This document shows, piece after piece, positions 47,690-58,338 of a stretch of 64,000 nucleotides of DNA (positions are counted from its first letter, which is position 1; each line of letters begins with the position of its first letter). Source of the DNA: Cristatella mucedo (taxonomy: Eukaryota > Bryozoa > Phylactolaemata > Cristatellidae); the NCBI GenBank assembly GCA_009760855.2, contig WPIO01000047.1:1461001-1525000 (forward strand), written 5' to 3'. The position numbers were made by a program, and so were the translations under genes. The notes beneath the pieces are model-generated. The model saw nothing but the letters and a program-made list of their open reading frames with translations. It did not search any database and was not told where the DNA came from.

Positions 47690-49255
47690 AGTAGTAATAA
47701 CAATAGGTCGTTTGTATAATAGCATCCTAAGATAACTAAATCTCTATCCAGGTGATTTATGACTCTCTGCAATTGAATCAGTATCCAAGGGTTAGTGATG
47801 AGCACGGTCTCATGTCACCCCTAACCATATTATTCATTTTGTTTGTTTTTCAAGCATGATTTTACTTACCATTTAATCGCATTTCCCTTTGCAGCAAATG
47901 TAAAGCGCCTAGAAAGAGACTAAGTTCTCTGAGGGCACTTTATCAAGTGCATTATTATTATTATTGTCTCAGGCGTGCACAAGCAAGCAAGTACTCGTGC
48001 TTTATGCGTTTAAACATGAAAACACTCGTGGCCACCGGTTATCAGGACCACTAGCTGGTAGCTTGCACTGAAATTATGCACAGGTGGGCGCGCAAAGCTT
48101 GCACATAAAACTAGACAATTTCACTGGAGCGAAGGAAAGGCTGACCGGAACTGGTGCGTCTTGAGCTGAGACTTAAAAGGTGCAAGATCGTTGCAGGTAG
48201 TGACCGCAGCCAGAAACTAGTTCCGGACTTTCGGCGCTTACTGGCTTCAGGTTTTATTTATACTAAAGACAAGCAATTTTTAAATTGATTTGATGCTTAA
48301 TAATTAAGCGAGTGAACCTCAAATAAAAGTTGTGTGACGCGGTAGCTTCGACAGAACTTACGAGCGGCTAAGCCTTACACCACATACAGAGGATGAATGC
48401 ACATGCTGGGAGTTCTGAAGGAACGGAATTGCAGTAATCTAGATGCGATGTCACAAACGGCTAAAATAATAATTTGGCTGTTGTGATCGTATCTAACATG
48501 GCTCTGAGTTTTGCGGTGTTCCTCTGTTGAAAGTTGGTACTAGACAGTGGAGGAAGCGTGCTCATCTAAAGACGTCATTTAAAAAAATAGAACGCCCTGA
48601 TTGCCTTCAGATGTCACGGGAGAGATCCTACACGAATCAATCGGCTGAGGTCTTACAACTTTTAAGATGACTCCAGGCATGCCCATCATCTTCAGGAAGT
48701 TAATGGTCATTAAAGTGCAAATGTCGTAGAAGGAGACTCGAATGAGGTCGGAGAGTCAGATGCAGGAATGGATAAGTCAAAGCACAGGTAGAGTTTCGTG
48801 TGATCGGGCTAGAAATGAAAGCCAAGATATTGCTTGGCAATTAAATCTGTCGGAAGGAGAGTACAGAAGGTAAAAAGAAGGGAGTCTCCGACCGAGTCCC
48901 GAGATTACCCATAAATAAAGGGCTCCCAATTAACCGCCAGCCGTTTACATCTACACTCTAATGTATCGGACCGATGTAGGACCTAACCCAGTTTAGCACT
49001 TTGCCAGTGACATCTAGGCATTTCGAGAGGTGCTTCAAAAGGATATGATGGTCGATCGTGTCAAATACTGCTGAGACATCTAGGACAAGTAACAAAGATG
49101 CCTAGCCCAATCAAGCACACTGAAATACCACAATCCTGCACGTTCGCTCGTATCTGCACATTTCTGGGCAGACCGAAGATTCCCACCGTGGGTGTTTCTG
49201 AGCTTGCATACGAGTAGTAACTAATCTCACAAACGCGTGAACTAGGTTGACTATA
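47690..49255 (-). mobile_element. LINE-C copy, old, with LINE-A tail inside
   Basis: The 3' tail is at 47690-47790 (the same diverged hairpin type as 44.6 kb). The ORF is recognisable on the minus strand at about 48120-49100: FDTIDHHILLKHL near 49050, SVDVNG near 48945, and decayed equivalents of the FYADD and HNIAKI regions. No frame stays open. A LINE-A 3' fragment (47800-47972, + strand) interrupts it, and a SINE lies just upstream at 49260. Confidence 0.65.
47800..47972 (+). mobile_element. LINE-A 3' UTR fragment
   Basis: CATGTCACCCCTAACCAT..., TTTGCAGCAAATGTAAAGCG, the hairpin and (ATT)n; no ORF. It is nested in LINE-C. Confidence 0.88.
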
Positions 49256-49259
49256 CAAA

Positions 49260-49430
49260 TTTAAAGGTCAGCTGATCCAAAAGCCTCGCTCACATAGCGG
49301 CAGAAGAGCCTCAGCGGCCATCAACCGGCTTGCAGTGGGCAAAAAAGGATTGCATACAGCATGACGTGAACCCGCGACCTGGGTCTTGAAGAGCGAGCAC
49401 CTTACCATTGGATTAAGACCCAGGGACTCC
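49260..49430 (-). mobile_element. tRNA-derived SINE (SINE-1), diverged
   Basis: The minus strand reads a tRNA-like head (GGTAAGGTGCTCGCTCTTC, then CGCGGGTTCACG as a decayed B box), GCCGGTTGATGGCCGCTGAGGC and a CTTTTGGATCAGCTGAC end. It shares the body layout of the other copies. Confidence 0.72.
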
Positions 49431-49434
49431 TATT

Positions 49435-49985
49435 CTTCTCGAAGCCGACCTTAATTTTGGCAATGCTCCTTACCTGAAAGTAGGCCGCCTAGATAGTTAT
49501 GGCAATTTGCTCATCCAATGAAAAATGGTTTTTCCAACAGCACGCCCAGATTATGGGCAGACGTCACGGGACTGCTCTCTTAGTCCAAGTATCTAGCTGG
49601 CAAAGCTTTCTCCCAGGGAAGGAAGTAAGCGGTTGCATGAGGGGCGTTGGTGCCGGCTGATTGTATCTCTTGCAATCAGCCTCTCAGATTATCCTAAAAG
49701 ACTACTAATCTCTCTTTTGCCGAGGGCAACATCACGCTGCGTTTATCCTTACCTAGCATGAGTGACGTAGGAATTTTAACTCGAGATGTCTCGCTGACGT
49801 CGCTTACGGTGCTTTGCCAGTCAAAGTTGTGTCGAACCGAACCAACTTAGTAGGCCCTTCGCTTATTTAAAAATACAGTTAATGCCACATCCAGCTTCGT
49901 TGGCTAGCTCGAAGTGGAAGTTTTTAAGCCGCAACCTTGTCCGAAGCATTGAGAATGTTAATATTCAACTGTAATAATTATAAAA
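49435..49985 (-). other. LINE-like trace, then unrecognised sequence
   Basis: At 49435-49565 the minus strand resembles the [12 protein letters not shown] region of LINE-A/C. The rest to 49985 shows nothing recognisable. Confidence 0.4.
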
Positions 49986-49986
49986 A

Positions 49987-50310
49987 TAGTAATAATAATA
50001 ATGCATTAGATATGGCGTCCTCGGAGAACTCCATCTCTTTCTAGGCACTTTAAATTTGCTGCAAAGGAAGCACGATCGAATGGTTAGTAGTAGCATGCTC
50101 AATAAACAAGAATAAAATGGTTAGTGGTGACATGCACAGGGTCAGAATTTAAGTGTGGTTAGTGGCAGCATGCACAGTGTCAGCGTGTATAAGCACATAA
50201 AAGACGAATCACAGGGACCCACTAAATGCTGTCATAAATAGATGAGTTCAGCTGGCCTGCCAAGACTCGTTCCAGTGTCTTTGTTAGAAACGGTAGATTG
50301 TGGGTGCTCA
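49987..50310 (-). mobile_element. LINE-A 3' end with internal deletion
   Basis: Tail, hairpin, 3' UTR and the last ORF codons run to about 50247. They are joined directly to the complement of the FLSKTLERVVADQLN region (about 50248-50300), so most of the RT is deleted. Confidence 0.8.
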
Positions 50311-50627
50311 ATCTTGCCAACTCAATAAGTAGAGCTCAGGACTCACAATCCCGAGGCTGCTTCAAGCGGGGATCGTTCCCCGAAAGCATAGCATCGGCCG
50401 TTTCTTATGCAGTACGGCACCCTGCATAGCCCCCAGCTGCATAAAACCGCGTGACGCTTCGGAAGGACTTCGAAGGTAGATGGCTGTTTTGGCTTGAGAT
50501 GCGCGACGGAGGAACACCCTTCAAGGTTCGCTGAGTCGGAGACAAGGGTAATTTTTAAGGCATTTACAAACTCAGCGTGTCTTAGATCATTCAAGTGCCG
50601 TATTGTCATTGCTCCCATTATGTACTT

Positions 50628-52140
50628 TGTTGCCACATACTGTCACGTATTGTTGCTAAGCAGGTGGTTGAACATATTGAAAAGAATGAAATGTCAGAAA
50701 CATTTCAATCAGGGTTCAAGAGGCAGCACTCTACTGAAACTGCTCTCCTCCGTTTTAACAATGACATTCTACGTGGCAACGACGACGGGAATGTCACTGC
50801 CCTAGCTCTGCTAGATCTGTCTGCTGCCTACGATACCATTGATCACGATGTTCTGCTTGAATGATTGAGAACAACAGTCGGTCTGGCAGACAAAACACTG
50901 GCGTGGTTTAAATCGTACTTGTCTAGTCGTGTTCAATCCGTGTCGTGTGGGGGTCAGGTCTCACACACGAGAAGGGTCACCTGTGGAGTCCCTCAAGGGT
51001 CTGTACTTGGTCCCTTGCTGTTCTCTATTTATACACAACCTCTGGGAAAAGTGATTAAGGCTCATGGAATAGGATATCACTTCTATGCTGACGATACTCA
51101 GGTGTATTTGTCATTCAAACCGTCAGAATATGCTGCAGCAACTAAAAATATTGAATGCTTGCCTTGCCGATATTTGATCCTGGATGTCGGAAAACTTCCG
51201 GAAACTAAATGATGATAAAACCAAACTACTGCTCATAGGACACCCTAAGCGTGTGGCTGGATTAAAAGGCTTTGCTCTTCAAATAGGTGAGCTGTTGTGC
51301 GACCATCACCACGTGCTCGAAACTTAGGTGTCGTTTTCGACAACTGCCTCAATTTTAAAAGCTTCATTCAGAAGACTGCCTCTACAGCTAGCCATCACGT
51401 CCGATCCCTATCCAAGATTATGAGCTGTCTTCACAGTGGCTTGCAAAAAATTGAACTAGCTCCTTAGTTCTGTCTCGGCTTGATTATTGCAATTCCCTAT
51501 TGGCTGGGCTACCAAAAGAAGCGATTAGGCCACTGCAGCTAACTATGAATATGGCTGCAAGGCTAGTCTTCAAGTCCCAGAAGTTTGAGCACGTGTCTCC
51601 TTTGCTGAAAGAGCTAGGATGGATGCCGGTTGAGCAAAGGATACAGAGCAAAGTTCTTACGCTGACCCACAAGGCTTGCCACGGCTTGGCTCCTCCATAC
51701 CTAGCTGAACTGCTGCATCAGTTTCAGCCAGCCTGTTCGCACCCTCAGGTCCTGTGTGGACAATAAATTAGCTGTCCCATTCCTCCGCTTAAAGAGCGTT
51801 GGCGACAGAAGCTTTAGCTCTGCAGGTCCTAGACTGTGGAACTCGCTTCCATAATTTTTACGCAACGACATCTACTCTCCTACTGCGGACTATGGCACAT
51901 CCTTTTCAGCGGTCCTGAGCTGCTACTTCCATGCTACTCACTACCTCAACTGCTCTCCCGACTCTGCTATGCTTCCCACTTTGTCTTTGTTGCGTGAGAC
52001 GAAGTCTGTTGTCTACCGAATGCGTACCGAAAGCCGCTTAGGCTGTGAGTGCGCTATATAAAACTCTCCTGCGTAACACCCACATGGTCTTTATGACTTT
52101 GTGGAGTTACAGACGGAGATACATTACATTGCATTGCATT
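50628..52140 (+). mobile_element. LINE-B copy, RT to 3' end
   Basis: It starts near IVAKQVVEHIEKNEMSE. The RT motifs are LLDLSAAYDTIDHDVLL, a stop, then [37 protein letters not shown] and [13 protein letters not shown] shifted frame gives [12 protein letters not shown], and [21 protein letters not shown] leads to the end near RNDIYSP. The 3' UTR holds CTTTGTGGAGTTACAGACGG, then an ATTACATTGCATTGCATT tail. Catalytic Asp motifs survive, but stops and frameshifts kill it. Confidence 0.9.
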
Positions 52141-52282
52141 CCACCGCTAGTTGAGTAGCACGCAGCAACAGCTCCCTCCCTGTGCCTTGCCTTCTGTAAA
52201 TCTTGCCTTCGGTAAGCGTATTTGTGGCGGCCCATGCGTGCAAGCCACAATGCTCAATCATTCACCGTGAGAAGTAGTCCAG

Positions 52283-52363
52283 GGCCATCTTCAACTATGA
52301 TAAGCAGGACCGGGATGAATCGTCGCAATGGGTTGCCGAGACGCTTAACCGCATCTGCAATGA
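52283..52363 (+). CDS. Candidate exon of a calponin/transgelin-like gene (speculative)
   Basis: The stretch is bounded by an acceptor-like GTAGTCCAG and a donor-like GA|GTAACC. It reads AIFNYDKQDRDESSQWVAETLN in one frame. The YD...W(V/I) spacing of 11 residues equals the start of calponin-homology domains of transgelins (KYD...EWI). It is short, no neighbouring exon was found, and a chance match is quite possible. Confidence 0.2.
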
Positions 52364-52369
52364 GTAACC

Positions 52370-53740
52370 GATAAGAAAGATGACCCTTGCATGACTCGAG
52401 CCGGGGCGCAGTTGCTAAGCGTCACTAGGCTAGCATCGAAGCGAAAAATAATTAATTATCTTGGCCGAGCAGCCACCACTTTCTCACCTGAACAATTAAT
52501 TAGAAAGATTACGCGCCGCCCTATTTATACTTGCCTCGACAGGACGTAAGCTATAGCAGGAGTGGCCTGGAGGTGGTCGCGGTGAGACAAAGTTGAATGC
52601 TCAACAGCTCCCAGCCACATTGTACGGACGTCATAACCTATTTCAGGATTGAATTACCAGATTAACATTCGATTTACCCGAACGAATTGCAAATCAAAGC
52701 CTGAATAAAATGCCCACCCCCCCCCCCCGTTTTCATTGGGAGCCAGGCCTCTTTCTCAGTCCTGCCTCTCGACGAAACGCGGAACTCTAGTTCTGCAGGA
52801 CTTCAGTCACTCGGGAAGGTTAGCTTGCTCATTCAATGGACGAATCCCTTTGTGGAGAAGGCCGAGAGATGAGCAGGAGAAAAGAGGAAACGGGTGCGTT
52901 TGGTAGCTCGCCGGATAGCGTGCGAGAGCGCGAGAGCTACGGTCTGCTTTTTGGTGAGTCTGCCTGCAGAACTGCGTGCCTGTTCGGCAGCGAGCCCAGC
53001 TGTTACTCCACTTTCGGCATCCACGATCGATCGTGGCAACACCTCAGGAAAGCTGGTCGAAAGAAGTCTAGCTATTCAGCCAGCGGCTACTTGTGGCCGG
53101 GACGCACCATCTTGCAGCGGAATCGGAGTGCCATACTTTATATGCAGGTGTTTTCGTTCAGCATTTAACTGATGCTGACGCTGTGGTTACATGAGCAGGA
53201 GGTGGGGGCTGGTTGTGGTGGTGGGGAAGGCCTACCTCATCCCACTGACCAGTCTTTGTAGGTTTTCAAATAAACAAATTTTTGTCAACTCCTTGTTCAC
53301 TAGCGCTCCTCGTGGGTAAAGTCGTGGGGCTGGTGTTGGTCAGGCGGGCCCCCTCAGCCCACCCGACTACCTCTCTTAGAGGGTGACCTACGACCCACGA
53401 CCCACTACCCTACGACCAGGGTCGTGACGAGCGAGCACCTTGCTCCTAAGACTAAGACTGAGGGGTGAGGTTGCCTACAGGTTGTCGCTTCACTCGCTCG
53501 CATGTACGCAGCCTGCATATCCGATCTCCTTGCTCCTGCAGAGTGCCCTTCCAACCCTCGCTCCTCGGCTTTTAGTCGACTCCTCATTTCCTCGAGCCAA
53601 ACTGCAACCGTGTGGCGATAGAGCCCTCCGGTTAGTATGCGCCGTAAAGCAAGTGGTCAGCTCGCTCAGCCTCTTCCTTCTCCTGTACAAGAAGCATGTC
53701 GGCAATGTGGCGACGCACGCTGTCCACATCGATGTAATGT
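52370..53740. other. No gene recognised
   Basis: It contains a C-run (about 52717) and a CpG-richer patch (52750-53110) with overlapping frames that lack motifs. A tRNA/SINE-like head lies at about 53385-53460 on the minus strand (AAGGTGCTCGCTCGTCACGACC). Confidence 0.4.
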
Positions 53741-53749
53741 GATGTGGTG

Positions 53750-54985
53750 AGATGTATCTCCGTCTGTAACTCGACAAAGTCACAAAGACTACGTGGTCAT
53801 TACGAAGGCGAGTTTTATATAGCGAACTCACAGTCTAAGCGCCATCCGGCATGCATTCGGCAGCCAACAGACTTCATCTCACGCAACGAAGAGAAATTGA
53901 GAGGCACAGCTGAGTCAGGGGAGCAGTTGAGGTAGTGAGTAGCATGGAAGTCGTAGCTCCGGACGACTGGAAAGGCTGTGCCATAGTCGGCAGCAGGAGA
54001 GTAGATGTCGTTTCGTAAGAATCGTGGAAGTGAGTTCCACAGTCTATGACCAGTAGAGTAAAAGCTTATGTCGCCAACGGTCTTTAAGCTGAGGAATGGA
54101 ACAGCTAATTTATTGTCCGTACAGGACCTGAAGGCACGAGGAGGCTGAAACTGGTGCAGCTGTTCAGTTAGGTATGAAGAAACCAAGCCACAGTGGCCGG
54201 CATTGTGAGTCAGCATACGAGCTTTACTCTGTATTCGTTGATCAACCGCTAGCCATCCTAGAGCTTTTAGCAAAAGAGTGATATGGTCGAACCTAAGAGA
54301 TTTGTAAACTATCCCTGCAGCCACATTCATCACCAGCTGCAATGGCTAATTTACCTCTTTTGGTAGCCTAGCCAAAAGGGAATTATAATAATCTAGCCGA
54401 GACAGAACCTGTGAGCTAGCTAAAGTTGTTTGCAGGCCACCTTAGAAGACAGTTCCTAAACTTAGACAGGGATCGGACATGATGGCTAGCAGTGGAAGCA
54501 GTCTTCGTAACAAAGCTTTTACAATTTAGGCAGCTGTCGAAGACAACACCTAAAATCCGAGCTCATGGTGGTGGTCACACACAAGCATCACCGATTAGAA
54601 GAGCAAAGCCTCCTAGTTCAGCCACACACTTGGGGTTTCCTGTGAGTAGCAGCTCCGTTTATCGATGTTTACTTTAAGGAAATTTTTGTCACTTCCAGGA
54701 TCGAATGCCTGCAAGGCGAGCATTCAGCTTATCAAGCGCTGCAGCAGATTCCGATGATTGGAATGGCAAATACAGCAGAGTATCGTCAGCACAAAAGTAT
54801 AGCTGATTCTATCGGCCCGAGTCACTTTTCTCAGAGCTTCAGATTAAACAGAGAACAGCAAAGAAGCGACGATCGAGTTCCTTGTGGAAGTACACAGGTG
54901 ACGAAGTGCTGCCACTTGAACCCCGATTACTACTTTTCTGTCAATTCATCCTTTGCAGCTTGTGCTACCAGCTGCTAAGCGATAA
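53750..54985 (-). mobile_element. LINE-B copy, decayed
   Basis: Minus-strand frames read the 3' half: LQLVMNVAAGIVYKS, LLLKALGWLAVDQRIQSK, LWNSLPRFLRNDIYSP and the tail with CTTTGTCGAGTTACAG. Upstream parts (to the AKQL region at about 54960) are heavily broken. Confidence 0.85.
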
Positions 54986-54989
54986 TTCT

Positions 54990-56445
54990 CCCTTTCCCCC
55001 ACTCTGGCAATGCCCGTTAATCTCCAGCTATGGCCCGGGCAAATAACGCAATCCACTCCAATACACTGCAAATCATCCTCAAATCGCCAACGTGGAGCTC
55101 TAACTTACAGTGCACGTAAGACTAGACTCATTTGAGAGTGCACCTACAAAATTTTCCGTTGTTGGGCATGCGCTCGTGCAATGCACTGCAGTCGAGTGCA
55201 ACGGCCCAGTCTCATAGCGAAATCCGAGGAAATTGACCACAACGTGTACACTAGAAGCTCTAATTACGATTGCACATTGCTCTACTTTTCGCCATGGTGT
55301 ACTCGGGTAATTTCCCAAACCATTCTGCAGCAATGCACTGAAATCGACTGCAATAGCCTGGGCCAATACCGCTATTTCCCTCATTCCACTACAAAATGAC
55401 ACGAAATTATTTTGTCAATGCTCCAATTTTGAATGCATATTACAACACACTCTATTTAAAGTACAGCCACATCATTTTAACTAATTTCGCTCAAATAATA
55501 GTGGGTGATGCATGGCAATCTACGACAATGGCTCGGCTCGAAGCAACAGTCCACTGCAATCCGTGGCCGAGAAACCGCAAACTGGCTTCGAGAGCCTCTA
55601 ATTGTCATTGCTCACAACCGTTCATTGTGTTGAAAGTGAAACTGTAGAATTTTCAAGCTATTTTTTCCTTAATTGTCGACCATGCGTGGCAATCGACTGA
55701 AACAGCATGAGCCATTACCGAAACTCGTGGCAAATCAACGAGAAATCGACTGCAAAAAGCTCCAATTATCATTCCACTTAACTTCTCACTGCGGGTCGCA
55801 AATAAATTTAACCCAATATGTGCGTGCAATCTCGGCCAATCCACAGCAATCGACGGCAATGGCCCCGGCCAATACCGAACCCGTAGCAAATCAACAAAAA
55901 ATTGGTAGCTTGAAGCTCCAAGTGTCATTACATATAACATTTCGCGGCGATCAAAGTAAAACCGTGCATTTTCAAGATGCTTTGTTTGTTAACAGTCGGC
56001 AATGCATGGCAATCGACGGTTTTGGTCGGGCCAATACCACAATCCGCGGAAAATCGACATGATTGGCTGCGAAAAACTGCAATTCTCTTTCACGCTACAA
56101 CTCATTGTGTACACGCATTATTTGCACCAATTTCGCGCTTTCAATTAACGACAATGCATGAGAATAGGCTGCAATGGCCCGGCGAAATAAGCCAATCCAT
56201 AAGGGTCCGTTACAAGTAGACCGACAGCTGCTGGGAGAAGCTCCCACTTTTCTTGCGTATTACACTGCACTGTATTAAAAATGGTCACATACTTTCAAAC
56301 GATCACGAACGTACAATCGAGGGTAATGCACGGCAAACGACACCAATTGCCTGGCTTCTACTGCAATTCGTTTAATTGACAAGAAAGTGGCGGTTCGAAG
56401 CTCCAATTATCATTCGCCAAGCTCAACCTAGGCATTCGCTTTTAT
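54990..56445. repeat. Decayed satellite, about 9 units of 150-176 bp
   Basis: A motif like GGCAATGCATGGCAATCGAC recurs at about 55178, 55331, 55507, 55682, 55840, 55999, 56152 and 56322. It is usually followed by (C)AATGGCC-GGCCAATACC, a (G)CAAATCGAC-like block, and GAAGCTCCAATTATCATT about 90 bp later. The order is constant and spacing is 153-176 bp. Units are strongly diverged. No ORF is conserved across units, so it is non-coding tandem repeat. Confidence 0.8.
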
Positions 56446-56479
56446 GCAGGTGAAACTTAATTGCATCTTTGCTTGATCC

Positions 56480-56750
56480 CTGTCAGCCCTACAGCTCAAC
56501 AAACTTCCTTGCTGCATGTATTGCTTACATCCGCATATGAATGAAAGCAAAATTACTCAAATTGAATGCTGGTAAAACTAACTTAACAGTTATGGGCAAA
56601 CCAAATGTGACTCCGAAATTGGAAAGCTTAACGCTCGAAATCGGCTTTGCCTGCATACGTGCTGTTGAATCTGCACAAAATCTAGGAGTCCTGTTCCAGA
56701 GTGAACTTGCACTAGATGACCACATAATCACTAGAGTAAAGTCTCTAAAG
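56480..56750 (+). mobile_element. LINE-A-like RT fragment, diverged
   Basis: It reads LNAGKTNLTVMGKPNVTPKLESL, then ESAQNLGVLFQSELALDDHI, matching LINE-A with many changes. It is truncated at both ends. Confidence 0.78.
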
Positions 56751-57084
56751 TAATGTTAGGCCTTGTGTTTAAATTGTTTTGCTATTAAAAGTGATGCCTG
56801 CTGGATCATTTTGCAAAAGGTAGCTCGGTCAGTGGTTAGTTTAGCTTCGTAGCTGACAAAAATAAACCTTGATACGTGTAGTGCTCGTATGCTGTATGCG
56901 GTAACGAGGGCCTGCCGCGGCGTGATAATCGAAACAACGACGAAATCGACGACACAGAGGACGATCACGTCATGCACAGGCAAGCATCTATGAGGGTCGG
57001 TGCGTGCATGCTGTTTTTTAAAGACTTTAATTCACTCGATGTCACTTTTCTTAGACATCGAATGCGCATTCTTTATCCACCATC

Positions 57085-57212
57085 AGAGCTCTGGGCTGAG
57101 CTGTACCTGAGCTGTGTACCTTGAGCTGTACCTGAGCTGTGTACCTTGAGCTGTACCTTGAGCTGTACCTTGAGCTGTACCTTGAGCTGTACCTTGAGCT
57201 GTACCTGAACCC
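57085..57212. repeat. 12-bp minisatellite (TTGAGCTGTACC)
   Basis: About ten units, some with an extra GT or lacking TT. One strand reads a YLEL repeat by chance of the 12-bp period. Confidence 0.93.
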
Positions 57213-58338
57213 TGACGGTACGTACAGAGAAAACGCACAAAGCAAAGCCGTGAGGATTTTTTCAGTTTTTCTTGCTCTTCTGGTGCTGTGTGCGGCGTTG
57301 ATCCTTATAAGCGGCTTGCTTTCATTAAATAATTTCCGTAACAGTTGAGCTTACATTACAGTCATTGAACCACGCTCAACACGATACCATTGTGTCAATT
57401 AAATAATGTCAATTGCTTCTCGTAATAATGTAATGCATCTCCGTCTGTAACTCCAAAAAGCCATACAGACTATGTGGGTGTTAACGCAGGAGAGATTTTC
57501 TATAGCAAACTGACAGCCTACGCGGATTTCGGTACGCATTCGGTAGCCAACAGACTTCGTCTCACGCAACAAAGAGAAAGTGGAAAGCATAGAAGAGTCA
57601 GGAGAGCAGTTGATGCAGTGATAGCATGCAAGTAGCAGCTCAGGACAGCTGGAAAGGATGAGGCATAGTCGGCAACAGGAGAGCAGTTGTCGTTACGTAA
57701 GAATTGTGGGAGCGAGTTCCATAGTCTAGGACCAGCAGAGCAAAAGCTTCTGTCGCCAACGGTCTTTAAGCGGAGGAATAGAACAGCTAATTAATTTTCG
57801 ATGCAGGACCTGAGGTCGCGAACAGGCTTAAACTGATGCAGCAGTTCAGCTAGGTACGAAGGAGTCAAGCCGTAGCGGGCCTGGTGGATCAGTATAAGAA
57901 CTCTCCTCTGTATCCGTTGATCAACCGGGTTCCATCCTAGCTCTTTTAGCAAAGGAGTCACGAGCTCAAACCTCAAACCGATACTGGCAGTAGTCTATCG
58001 CCCACCAGGTACCAAATCCTCCTTTATCTCAGATTTCTCCGATCTCATTTCGATTCTGTGTGCAAGAAATCGATCCTTCCTCGTTATGGGTGATTTCAAC
58101 GTTCACTTTGATAACTTATCTGACGCTTTCAGCACCGAATTTCGTACATTGACAGACTCATTATCTCTTGTGACTCATGTGCATGGCCCTACCCACATCA
58201 AGGGTCACACACTCGACCAAATTTTCTCATATAACTGCACTTTGTCATCACCAGTTATCACCAAATCCTGCTTATCTGACCACATGCAGATCTCATTCAA
58301 TCTACAGTGTGTGCCCACATTCTCCTCTAAAATAACCT

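Noticed and set aside
50343-50636. Minus-strand 97-codon frame between LINE-A and LINE-B
   Set aside because: No domain recognised and no splice or repeat evidence; kept only as unexplained sequence.
57139-57348. YLEL-repeat protein
   Set aside because: The repeat is the 12-bp minisatellite read in one frame; the frame ends soon after and there is no start context.
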